Shown: in pieces, positions 33,625 through 41,834 of the stretch | Position numbering within the stretch: position 1 is the stretch's first letter | Layout: the number at the start of each line of letters is the position of its first letter | NCBI RefSeq assembly: GCF_027922145.1 | Contig: NZ_BSFC01000043.1 | Span: forward strand, 124,001-188,000 | DNA: 64,000 bases | Direction of reading: 5' to 3' | DNA from: Novosphingobium resinovorum | Lineage (GTDB): Bacteria > Pseudomonadota > Alphaproteobacteria > Sphingomonadales > Sphingomonadaceae | Notes under the pieces: model-generated | Database searches by the model: none | What the model saw: the letters and a program-made list of their open reading frames with translations, nothing else | Told to the model about the DNA's origin: nothing | Position numbers and translations under genes: made by a program

Positions 33625-35394
33625 TCACGCGGGGCAGCGTGCCACGGGGTAGAGCATGTGACGTTCGTCGCGGTAGGGTGAACGCAGATAGAACCACTTC
33701 AGCCGCGCCATCGGGTCGGCGGCGAAGGCGTTGTCCGAAGCCAGTTTCGCGTGGAATTCCGCGCTGAGGTCGGGGTCGGTCGCCAGCATCTCGTCGGCCA
33801 TTGGCGCGATGACGTAGGCTTCGAGGTATTCGACGGGGTCGAGCATGCCCGCGACGTAGCCTTGCGCGAACAGTGAATCGGCGCAGACTGGCTCAAGCAT
33901 GTGGATCGCCAGATCGCCAAGCCTTTGATCCGTAGTCACAAAAGCCGATCCCGGGGCGAATTTCTCGACGCGCCGCTCGACGCCTGCGACGCTGGCCTTC
34001 AGGACGATCCGGCGTTCGGAGACACCGCCCGCCATCTCCAGATCCGCGAGGCGCAGCATGTCCACTTCCACCTCGGTCCATGCCTCGGCGATCTCCATCG
34101 CGATGCCGTGGGCGCGCAGGCGGTCGAGCACGTCGAACTCGCTGGCGGGCACCCAGTAGCCGCGTGGGCGGGCGATCGTCTGGCCCGGAATCGAGCCCAG
34201 AACGGGGGTTTCGAGTGCGGGAAGCGGTGTGCCGAGCCAGCGTACTTCGCGCGCACCGCTTGCCGGGGAATCGTAGAATTCCGAGGCGATCGGGTGGAAC
34301 ATCGTGGTCCGCACCGGCTCGGGCGCCATGTCCCAGGTGAGGACCGGCTCCGCCACGCGGCGTTCCCGGTCGGCGCGGGAGGCGGCGCGCAGCGGCACCG
34401 AGCGGCACCTAGCGGCACTCAACGACGCCTCAAGCAGCGCATACGTGCCCAAAACGCGCTGGCGCACCGGCTTGAGCGAGTGGTTCTCCACCAGCACCGT
34501 GGCGATGTGGCGAATGTCGCCGTAACCATGCGAAAAACGCGGCGGGAACGCGGGCAGCATCAGCCCGAGTTCGGGCCGGCGATCGTCGGCGGCAAGGATC
34601 AGCGGACCGGGCAGGTGCCCCAGGGCGCGCATGTGCGCATCGACCAGCGGGCGGTAGCTGTCCTCCAGCCAGGCGCTCAGTTCGGGCGAGGCGGAGTAGC
34701 GGGCTTCCTGGAAACCGTAAGTGATGTCGTACTGGTAATCGAGGCCGTCGGTGACGTGCAGGTCGATGAACAGGTCGGGATCGATGCAGCCCAGCAGCTT
34801 GATGATCGCGCGGATTTCCGGCGAATGCGCCTTGACGAAATCGCGGTTGAGGTTCAGCCCCTGCGCCGAGGCGCGCCAGCCCTGTTCCTCGGGCCCGCGC
34901 TGGTTGGGGCGCGCGTAGACCGAGCGGCGCTCGTGCCCGTCGGGATTGAGCACCGGCACGAAGTACCAGTCGCAGCCGTCCAGCAGGTCCGCCTTGCCGC
35001 CCACCGCGATGTCGCGCAGCAGCATGAGGCCGGCGTCCTTGCCGTCGATCTCGCCGGGGTGGATGCCGCATTCGGTGAAGACGCGGACCGGGCCTTCTCC
35101 GTCCGGAGCCGCAGCGGCGCGGTCGAGATCGGTGCTGGCGATGACCAGCGTGAGCGGCCGCCCTTCGGCGGAAGTGCCGTATTCGTAGAGCCGGATCAGC
35201 GGCGAGGCCTCCGACAGCCGGACGAGGAACGCGCGGGTCTCCTCGTACGTCGGCGTGGTCTGGAGATCGTCGATCTCGGCCGGAGTCACCCAGGGGTCGG
35301 ACGGCTGGCGGATCAGTGCTTCGCTCGGCCCGGTCCAGGGCTGCACGGGGGGGAGGGGGGCGCGGCGCTCCGGCGGCCAGTAGGCGGGCTTCAT
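33625..35394 (-). CDS. M14-family zinc carboxypeptidase
   Basis: A 589-aa metallopeptidase. Start MKPAYWPPERR at 35394 with AAAGGAAG upstream. Zinc site: HPGEIDGKDAG near residue 120 (HxxE) and the third His in DLHVTDG near 215; substrate-binding NPDGHERRS near 160 and GLNLNRDFVKAH near 190; catalytic Glu probably in VLVENHSLKPV near 310. The peptidase domain (1-330) is followed by about 250 residues without a clear match. No signal peptide is seen, so it is probably cytoplasmic. It may remove an amino acid from an amide or peptide conjugate. The upstream region has two GCAAC half-sites like those in the island's operators. Confidence 0.85.
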   Translation of the reverse strand: MKPAYWPPERRAPLPPVQPWTGPSEALIRQPSDPWVTPAEIDDLQTTPTYEETRAFLVRLSEASPLIRLYEYGTSAEGRPLTLVIASTDLDRAAAAPDGEGPVRVFTECGIHPGEIDGKDAGLMLLRDIAVGGKADLLDGCDWYFVPVLNPDGHERRSVYARPNQRGPEEQGWRASAQGLNLNRDFVKAHSPEIRAIIKLLGCIDPDLFIDLHVTDGLDYQYDITYGFQEARYSASPELSAWLEDSYRPLVDAHMRALGHLPGPLILAADDRRPELGLMLPAFPPRFSHGYGDIRHIATVLVENHSLKPVRQRVLGTYALLEASLSAARCRSVPLRAASRADRERRVAEPVLTWDMAPEPVRTTMFHPIASEFYDSPASGAREVRWLGTPLPALETPVLGSIPGQTIARPRGYWVPASEFDVLDRLRAHGIAMEIAEAWTEVEVDMLRLADLEMAGGVSERRIVLKASVAGVERRVEKFAPGSAFVTTDQRLGDLAIHMLEPVCADSLFAQGYVAGMLDPVEYLEAYVIAPMADEMLATDPDLSAEFHAKLASDNAFAADPMARLKWFYLRSPYRDERHMLYPVARCPA

Positions 35395-35532
35395 CGTCTT
35401 CCTTTCACAGGTCGGCAACACGCTACCGCCCGTTCGTTGCGTGCGCGGGCACAAGACGTTGCGTGGGGGTTCGGTTGAGCGGGGCGTGGGCCGGTGCCGC
35501 GAAATTCGCCGCAGGCGAATTTCCTGACAGAC

Positions 35533-36435
35533 TCAATGCGTCCAGCTGCGCATCTTCGCTTCGAGAACCGTCAGCAGCTTGGCCGGCGCGCCTTCCAGCT
35601 GGCGGCCGAGGCGGGTGATGAGGTGGACGGATACCGGCTCCGCCTCGGTCTCGGCGAAGGGGATGGCGATCAGGCGGCGGCTGGCGATCTCGCCGAAGGC
35701 GGCGATCTGCGGCAGCACCGTCGCAAAGCGGCCCTCGCAGGCGAGATCACGCATCATCACGATCGACGAAGTCGTCTGCGCCGGTTCGAGATAAGCGCCT
35801 GCGGCGGCCTCCATGTGGCTGAGGATCTGGCGGATGCGAAAGCCCTTGGGCGGCAGGCACAAGTCATGCTGCGACAGGTCGGCGATCGACACCTGGTTCT
35901 TGCGCGTGAGCGGGTGCGAGGGATGGACCAGGATCATCAGCGGCTGCGCCACCGACAGGCGCACGCGCACCTTGGGCTCCGGTTCGATCTGCAGGACGAG
36001 GCCGACATGCACCTCGTCCTCCTCTACCATCCGCACGATCTCGCTGGTGGAGCCGACGTGGGTGTCGATGTGCAGGCCGGGGTTCTTCTTGTGGAAGGCG
36101 TCGATGGTCTGGAAGAAGGCGCTGGTCAGGAACCCTTCGCCCACCGCCAGCCGGATCGAGCCCTTGCGCACCCCGCGCAAGTCCTGGATGCGCGAGCGCA
36201 GCGCGTCCAACTCGGCGATGTGGGTGCGGTGGAAGTCGTAAGTGAGCTGTCCCGCCTCGGTCAGCTTCACCGAGCGGCGACCCTTCTCGATCAGGTTGAC
36301 GCCGAGATAGCCTTCGAGCTGCACGATCTGGCGGCTGATCGAGGAGACCGCCACCCCCAGCTTCTCGCTGGCGAGGCGCATCGAGCCCTGGCTCGCCGCC
36401 TCGTAGAAATAGCGCATCGCCACGTCCATCAACAT
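35533..36435 (-). CDS. LysR-family regulator, paralogue 1 of the catabolic island
   Basis: A 300-aa LysR regulator. ATG at 36435 or 36429 (MLMDVAMRYFYEAASQGS) is chosen because the paralogue at 44588 starts at the same place. HTH: LASEKLGVAVSSISRQIVQLEGYLG, followed by LIEKGRRSVKLTEAGQ; the effector domain has GSTSEIVRMVEEDEVHVGLVLQ, FRIRQILSHMEAAAGAYLEP and a C-terminal GRQLEGAPAKLL. Wording shared with the second LysR shows recent common ancestry. One of the two probably binds the TTGC-N7-GCAA operators found before several operons here. It is divergent from the MalT-like regulator. Confidence 0.92.
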   Translation of the reverse strand: MLMDVAMRYFYEAASQGSMRLASEKLGVAVSSISRQIVQLEGYLGVNLIEKGRRSVKLTEAGQLTYDFHRTHIAELDALRSRIQDLRGVRKGSIRLAVGEGFLTSAFFQTIDAFHKKNPGLHIDTHVGSTSEIVRMVEEDEVHVGLVLQIEPEPKVRVRLSVAQPLMILVHPSHPLTRKNQVSIADLSQHDLCLPPKGFRIRQILSHMEAAAGAYLEPAQTTSSIVMMRDLACEGRFATVLPQIAAFGEIASRRLIAIPFAETEAEPVSVHLITRLGRQLEGAPAKLLTVLEAKMRSWTH

Positions 36436-36620
36436 CTTCGTGCAGACCCTTCCACCACCCTCGGGCAACAGGAAGGAGGATAACCGAGGGCTGCCGTCTG
36501 GCACCTGCGGGAAATGGACAGGATCGTGCAGATTCGGCCAGTAGGCCCTGCGCTTTGGCGCTGTCCGGCGTATGGCAGCGCATTCGCGGGGCTTGCGCGG
36601 GAAGCGCCAAAGACGTTAGC

Positions 36621-36638
36621 CTTTCGCACATGCGAAAG
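36621..36638. promoter_or_regulatory. Perfect palindrome before the MalT-like gene
   Basis: CTTTCGCA and TGCGAAAG form a perfect 8-bp inverted repeat around a CA spacer, 18 nt before the ATG at 36656 in the 220-bp gap between the divergent LysR and MalT-like genes. It differs from the TTGC-N7-GCAA box, so it would belong to another regulator. A longer, spaced repeat (TTTGGCGC at 36554, GCGCCAAA at 36604) lies nearby. Confidence 0.5.
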
Positions 36639-36655
36639 CCTGTGTGCTCCCTCTC

Positions 36656-39358
36656 ATGGCCCGAAACCTCCGGAACGTCAGTCCTCGGAACGGCCCGGCC
36701 GTCGTCGGGCGGGACGGCATGACCGCATCGGGGCGCGTCAGCCCTCTAACGCCGCCGGATGACGTATCCGCGACAGCGCGTGTCGAAAATCGGCCTCCCT
36801 CCCCGGAGCTTTCTCCTCTCCCGGTCCCGCCGACGCCTTTTACCGTGGAAGTACGTCTGGGGCGGCTGGCCAAGCTGATCGAACCCGCTGGGACGGAGCG
36901 GGTGCTGCAGGTCTACGGCCCCACCGGCCTCGGCAAGACGACCCTGATCGCCAACTACGCGCTGGCTCGCGGGGCGGTGCAGCGGCAGTTCCGCTGGCTG
37001 GGCCTGCATCCCGCGCATCTGCGGGACGAGGACGCCTTTCGGCAGACGCTGGCGGAGGCGCTCGGTCATCCGGGCGAGACGGCGTTCGATCGCATTCGGG
37101 CCGTCCTTCGCGGGCGCGGCGATCAGGTGCTGGTGGTCGATGCCGGTGCGCTGGAGCCGGGGCCGCTTGGCAAAGTGCTGGGAGAACTGGTGCACTGGAC
37201 CGGGACCGAACTGCAGGTCTGGTTGATCTCGCGCCGGCCCAATGCGGCGATGCTGGCCGAACTGCGCTCGCCGCATCTCGTGCGCACGCTCGATCCCGGG
37301 GCGCTGCTGTTCGATGCGGATGAGGTGTTGGGCCAGGGCATCGCGCAAGGGTGGCCGCTGGCCGAGGCGGTCGTCGCAGCGTTGTCACCGGGGGAAGCGG
37401 ACGCCGACCGGCTGCTCGATCATGCCGGCGGCTTGCTGGAAGCGGCGATCCGGGAAGGCATCTGGCAGGGCCTTTCGGCCACGACCCGCGATTTGCTGGC
37501 GCAGACTGCAATGCTCGAGAGGGTGGACGCGCGGCTGCTGCCGCACATCGCCGCGCCGTTGCCGGCCTATCCGGTCCTCGACGAGATCGCCACGCTGGCA
37601 CCGCTCGGGCAGGTCAGGCGCGGAGCGGGCGGCGGTTTCTCGCTCCATCCGCTGCTGCGCGCCTTCGCCTTGCGCCAGCTGGAGCGCGGTGAGCCTGCCC
37701 GCAGGGACCGGGCATACCGGCAGGCGCTGCTCCATCATGCCGAGCGCCGCGCGCCGGAAGCGGCGATCGCGCTGGTGCAGGATACCGGAGACCACGGCCT
37801 TGCGCGCATGGCCTTCGAGACTTTCACCAGCACCGAACTGCTGCGCGCCTCGGGCTACAACCGCCTGCGCTCGGCGATGGCGCAGCTGAGCCCCGAAGCC
37901 GCCGAGCAATCGGGGCAGATCCGCATCACGCAGGCAGTCGTGGCGATGAAGGAAGGGCGCTTTCCCGAAGCGCGGCGACTGCTCGAATCCGCGCGCGAGA
38001 TGTTGAGCGAGGACATGGCCTACCAGTCGCCGTCGCTCTCGCGCGTCTATACCGATTTCGTCATCGCCCAGCACGTTCTGGCGTTCCACGCCCATACCGA
38101 GCTGACCGAGGCGCAGCTTTCGGAAGGATATTTCTGGTCGACCTACACCAACGACCTGACCAACGCGGCTTTCGTCTACGCCTTGCGCAGCCTGCACTAC
38201 CTGCGCCGGGGGGAGATCGCGCTGGCCCAGGACCAGATCGAGATTTCCCGCGCCAAGTATGAACGGGCGACGAGCTATTACGGTCTGGGCTCCGCGCTGC
38301 TGGTGGACGGCATGATCGCGCTGGCGGGCGGGCGGCTGGAGCGGGCGGCGGCGCTGGCGACCGAGGCGCAGGTGCTGATCACGCGCGCCATGCCGGACGA
38401 TGCGGGCCTGATGGCCGTGGCCGAATGCGTCCTGTGCGAAGTGGAGTTCGAGCATGGCCACGCCGATGGTCTGTTCGACCGGGTCGATGCCGCGTTGCGC
38501 GATCTTGAGGCTTGCGACGGCTGGCCCGATGCCTTCGTCATCGGCTACCGCGTCGGCACACGGGCCGCTCTGGCGGCAGGGGAGGAGGACCGCGCGCTGG
38601 GCTTGCTCGACCGGGCGATCCGGTTGATGCGCGGGCGCGGCCTCAGCGACATCGAGCGGTATTGCCGCATCCTGCGCGCGGGCATCGTCGCGGACGACGC
38701 GGGCGGTGCGCAAGGCTGGCGCTCGCGTGATGTAGCCGCCAACCTCGTCACGCCGAACTGGATCGCCTGGCGCGAGAGCGACGAGACGGCCCTCCTGGAC
38801 GGGCGCGAGGCGCTGGAAGCCGGGGACCATGCCCGTCTTGGCGGCATCGTTGCCCGGTTGCAGGAGCAGGCGGGCGCATCCGGGCGGCGGATCACGGCGA
38901 TCCGCGCGCTGCTGCTTTCGGCGGTGGGCGCATTCGGCGACGATCACGTGGCAGAGGCGGTGCAGAGCCTTCGAAAGGCGGTCGCTCTGGCCGAGGCCGA
39001 GGAGATCGTGCAGCCCTTTGCCGAGCACGGCCCGGTCCTGCTGATGGTGCTGGAGGCGATGAAGGCGGCGCCGGCCTATCGCTCGGCGGGGCGCGGCACG
39101 CGGGGGTTCTGCGCCGCCCTCGGGCGTGCGATCGCGGCCCGCACGCAGGACGCGGACGGCGGGGTGGCCTTCGTCCCGCGCGAATTGCAGGTGCTCCATT
39201 GCCTGACGCAGCGCCAGTCCACCAAGGCGATCGCGCGCGAGCTGGGGCTGTCGGCCAGCGCGGTCAAGTTCCACCTTGCCAATATCTACCGCAAACTGGG
39301 CGTCAACAAGCGCTCCGAAGCGGTCGTCGAAGCCCAGCGTCGCGGCGTCGCGACCTGA
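36656..39358 (+). CDS. MalT-like LuxR-family transcriptional regulator (STAND ATPase)
   Basis: A ~900-aa regulator. The N-terminal 60 residues are low complexity; then a P-loop, VYGPTGLGKTTLIANYA, at about residue 88, a Walker-B-like VLVVDAG and LISRRPN, then a long helical repeat region (TPR-like) and a C-terminal LuxR helix-turn-helix: PRELQVLHCLTQRQSTKAIA, LGLSASAVKFHLANIYRKLG, NKRSEAVVEA. This is the layout of MalT-type activators, which bind ATP and a small inducer, often a sugar. ATG at 36656 is taken; GTG at 36644 or ATG at 36719 are possible. It stands within the catabolic island and may sense the sugar part of the substrate. Confidence 0.88.
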   Translation: MARNLRNVSPRNGPAVVGRDGMTASGRVSPLTPPDDVSATARVENRPPSPELSPLPVPPTPFTVEVRLGRLAKLIEPAGTERVLQVYGPTGLGKTTLIANYALARGAVQRQFRWLGLHPAHLRDEDAFRQTLAEALGHPGETAFDRIRAVLRGRGDQVLVVDAGALEPGPLGKVLGELVHWTGTELQVWLISRRPNAAMLAELRSPHLVRTLDPGALLFDADEVLGQGIAQGWPLAEAVVAALSPGEADADRLLDHAGGLLEAAIREGIWQGLSATTRDLLAQTAMLERVDARLLPHIAAPLPAYPVLDEIATLAPLGQVRRGAGGGFSLHPLLRAFALRQLERGEPARRDRAYRQALLHHAERRAPEAAIALVQDTGDHGLARMAFETFTSTELLRASGYNRLRSAMAQLSPEAAEQSGQIRITQAVVAMKEGRFPEARRLLESAREMLSEDMAYQSPSLSRVYTDFVIAQHVLAFHAHTELTEAQLSEGYFWSTYTNDLTNAAFVYALRSLHYLRRGEIALAQDQIEISRAKYERATSYYGLGSALLVDGMIALAGGRLERAAALATEAQVLITRAMPDDAGLMAVAECVLCEVEFEHGHADGLFDRVDAALRDLEACDGWPDAFVIGYRVGTRAALAAGEEDRALGLLDRAIRLMRGRGLSDIERYCRILRAGIVADDAGGAQGWRSRDVAANLVTPNWIAWRESDETALLDGREALEAGDHARLGGIVARLQEQAGASGRRITAIRALLLSAVGAFGDDHVAEAVQSLRKAVALAEAEEIVQPFAEHGPVLLMVLEAMKAAPAYRSAGRGTRGFCAALGRAIAARTQDADGGVAFVPRELQVLHCLTQRQSTKAIARELGLSASAVKFHLANIYRKLGVNKRSEAVVEAQRRGVAT

Positions 39359-39464
39359 GAGCCGCCGTCGATGGGTGCGGGTCTGGATGTGGGTATTCGT
39401 GTAAACGATTACTGGCATAACTCCGTGCTATTACGCGAAATTATCGGGCAACAGGCGGATACAG

Positions 39465-39483
39465 CGTTGCGCTCATCGCAACG
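39465..39483 (+). promoter_or_regulatory. LysR-type operator, TonB receptor 3/GH3 operon
   Basis: CGTTGC-N7-GCAACG, a perfect 6-bp inverted repeat with T-N11-A inside. A CATTG begins at 39502, 18 nt past the equivalent of the seven-base arm, and TTGAAG there may be the -35. It lies 121 nt before the receptor ATG. Copies of the same design stand at 45628, 47487 and 51611. Confidence 0.75.
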
Positions 39484-39603
39484 AACCTCACGGATTGGCT
39501 GCATTGAAGGGCAACCGCGCTCGTGTGACGTTTCTGTCATCCGGCGATGCGGGGACACTTGCTGTCGCGCCGGTTAAAGCACAATCGGGTTGAAAGGGGT
39601 TCC

Positions 39604-41832
39604 ATGAAGATCGAGACGAGCACTGCGCTGAAGCTTTTCGTAACCGGCATGATGGCCGGCACCGCGCTCTGCGCCGTGCCTGCACTCGCGCAGGACGCAG
39701 CGACGGCCGCTGAGGGCACCGGCGGCGACATCGTCGTCACCGCTTCCAAGCGTACGTCCTCGACCGTTCAGGATACCCCGATCGCCGTGCAGGCGCTGGG
39801 CGGCGACGCGCTGAAGGACAAGGGTGCGGTCGATTTCGCGGACTTCTACCACGCGATTCCGGCCCTGTCGGTTCAGGACGAAGGCCCCGGCGACAAGCGC
39901 TACGTCATTCGCGGCGTCAACTCGGCCGGTGCCAGCACCGTGGGCATGTACCTCGACGAGACCGTCATCACCGGCGAGAACGCGCAGGACGGTGGCGGCC
40001 AGGCTCCCGACATCAAGCTGTTCGACATCGACCGCGTCGAAGTGCTGAAAGGCCCGCAGGGCACCACCTTCGGCGCCAGCTCGATGGCGGGCACGATCCG
40101 CTACATCACCAAGAAGGCCGATCCCGACGGCGGCGTAAACGGTTACGTCCAGTCGGCCCTGCGCGCCACCAAGGGCGCATCGCTGGGCATGCAGACCGAC
40201 GGCGCCGTCAACCTGCCGGTCATCCCCGGCGTCCTCGCCGTGCGGGCGTCGGGCTTCTATGCCGACCTGCCGGGCTGGATCGACAACCGCTTCGAGAAGG
40301 GCGCCAATGCCGAAAAGAGCAAGGCCGGCCGCCTGACCGCCCGCCTGCAGGCAACGCCCGACCTGACGGTAGACCTCACCGCGATGTATCAGGACGTCCA
40401 TCAGGACGCGAAGAACTTCTACAACAAGCTGGATTACGACGGCAACGCGCTGCCCTCGAACTATCAGGCCGACGAAGTGCGCGCGCCCTACAGCGACAAG
40501 AGCGAAATCTACAACGCGACCGTCAACTACAAGCAGCCCTTCGGCACGTTCACCGGCACCGTCTCGCGCTTCGTGCGTGACACCAGCTTCGTGCGCGACG
40601 CCTCGCTGGCGGCGCAGGCGTTCCTTGGCCTGCCGCACGACACCACCGGCCGCAGCGCTCTGAAGCAGGACAAGCACCGCCGGGTGGACAGCGGCGAACT
40701 GCGCTTCGCGTCCGACTTCGACGGTCCGTTCCAGATCCTCGTCGGCGGCTTCTTCCAGAACGAGAACCGCTTCTTCAACAGCTCGTGGCCCAAGGCTGAC
40801 GTAAACGGCAACCTGCCCGCCGATGCCGACATGCTGCTCGACCGCACCGTCGACACCCGCATCAAGGAACGCGCGCTGTTCGGCGAACTCAGCTACGAGA
40901 TCGTGCCGGACCTGACCTTCACCGCAGGCGGCCGCCTGTTCGACTTCAAGCTTGAGCAGCAGTCGGTCGCCAACGTCGCGTTCGGCGGCGGCACCGGCGC
41001 GGGCGCCGGTCCGGTGCTGCACACCAAGGACAACGGCCTGATCGGCCGCTTCAATCTGGCGTACAAGCTGAGCGATCAGGTCAACACCTACGTTCAGGTC
41101 GCGCAGGGCTACCGCTCGGGCGGCACCAACGACCAGACCGCCGCCGCCATCGCCAACGTCGTCATCCCCGACGGTTACGGCTCGGACTCGCTGTGGTCCT
41201 ACGAGTGGGGCGTGAAGACCACGCTGCTCGACCGCAAGCTGTTCCTGAACGGCGCAGTCTACTACATCGATTGGTCGGACATTCAGGTCTCGCAGCAGGC
41301 GACCGACGGCACCGTGTCGTTCGGCTACACCGGCAACGGCGGCAAAGCCGAGGTCAAGGGCATCGAAATGACGCTCGATGCGCGTCCGGTCCCGGGCCTG
41401 CAGATCAACCTGTCGGGTAACTACAACACCGCCAAGCTGGCGCAGGACAACCCCGTCGCGGGCACCGGCAACAAGGGCGACCGCATCCCCTACGTGCCGG
41501 AATTCACCGGCGCGGGCAGCGTCAACTACACCACTTTCGTGGACGCGCTGGGCGTGGACGCTTCCTTCGGTGCGGACGTGAGCTATCAGGGTTCGATGGC
41601 GACCAAGTTCAACCCGACCATCGACAACTACCAGCCACTCGACTCCTACTGGCTGGTCGGCATGCACGCCGGCATCAGCAAGGGTCCGTGGCAGGTGAAC
41701 CTCAACGTCACCAACCTGTTCAACGACCAGACCACGATCAACTACAACGAGATCGTCCCGGGCGTGTACCCGCTGGGCTACTACATGAACCGTCCGCGCA
41801 CCGTCAGCCTGTCGGGAATGGTGAAGTTCTGA
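39604..41832 (+). CDS. TonB-dependent receptor
   Basis: A 742-aa outer-membrane transporter. ATG at 39604 has AAAGGGG upstream. Signal peptide (cleavage near ALAQ), TonB box GGDIVVTASKR, plug with TPIAVQALGG, YVIRGVNSAGASTVG, IDRVEVLKGPQGTTFGASSMAG and RYITKKADP, then a barrel ending in SLSGMVKF. It is co-transcribed with a GH3 glucosidase two bases downstream, so its cargo is probably a beta-glucoside or similar glycoside. It carries the best LysR-type operator of the island upstream. Confidence 0.94.
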   Translation: MKIETSTALKLFVTGMMAGTALCAVPALAQDAATAAEGTGGDIVVTASKRTSSTVQDTPIAVQALGGDALKDKGAVDFADFYHAIPALSVQDEGPGDKRYVIRGVNSAGASTVGMYLDETVITGENAQDGGGQAPDIKLFDIDRVEVLKGPQGTTFGASSMAGTIRYITKKADPDGGVNGYVQSALRATKGASLGMQTDGAVNLPVIPGVLAVRASGFYADLPGWIDNRFEKGANAEKSKAGRLTARLQATPDLTVDLTAMYQDVHQDAKNFYNKLDYDGNALPSNYQADEVRAPYSDKSEIYNATVNYKQPFGTFTGTVSRFVRDTSFVRDASLAAQAFLGLPHDTTGRSALKQDKHRRVDSGELRFASDFDGPFQILVGGFFQNENRFFNSSWPKADVNGNLPADADMLLDRTVDTRIKERALFGELSYEIVPDLTFTAGGRLFDFKLEQQSVANVAFGGGTGAGAGPVLHTKDNGLIGRFNLAYKLSDQVNTYVQVAQGYRSGGTNDQTAAAIANVVIPDGYGSDSLWSYEWGVKTTLLDRKLFLNGAVYYIDWSDIQVSQQATDGTVSFGYTGNGGKAEVKGIEMTLDARPVPGLQINLSGNYNTAKLAQDNPVAGTGNKGDRIPYVPEFTGAGSVNYTTFVDALGVDASFGADVSYQGSMATKFNPTIDNYQPLDSYWLVGMHAGISKGPWQVNLNVTNLFNDQTTINYNEIVPGVYPLGYYMNRPRTVSLSGMVKF

Positions 41833-41834
41833 TC

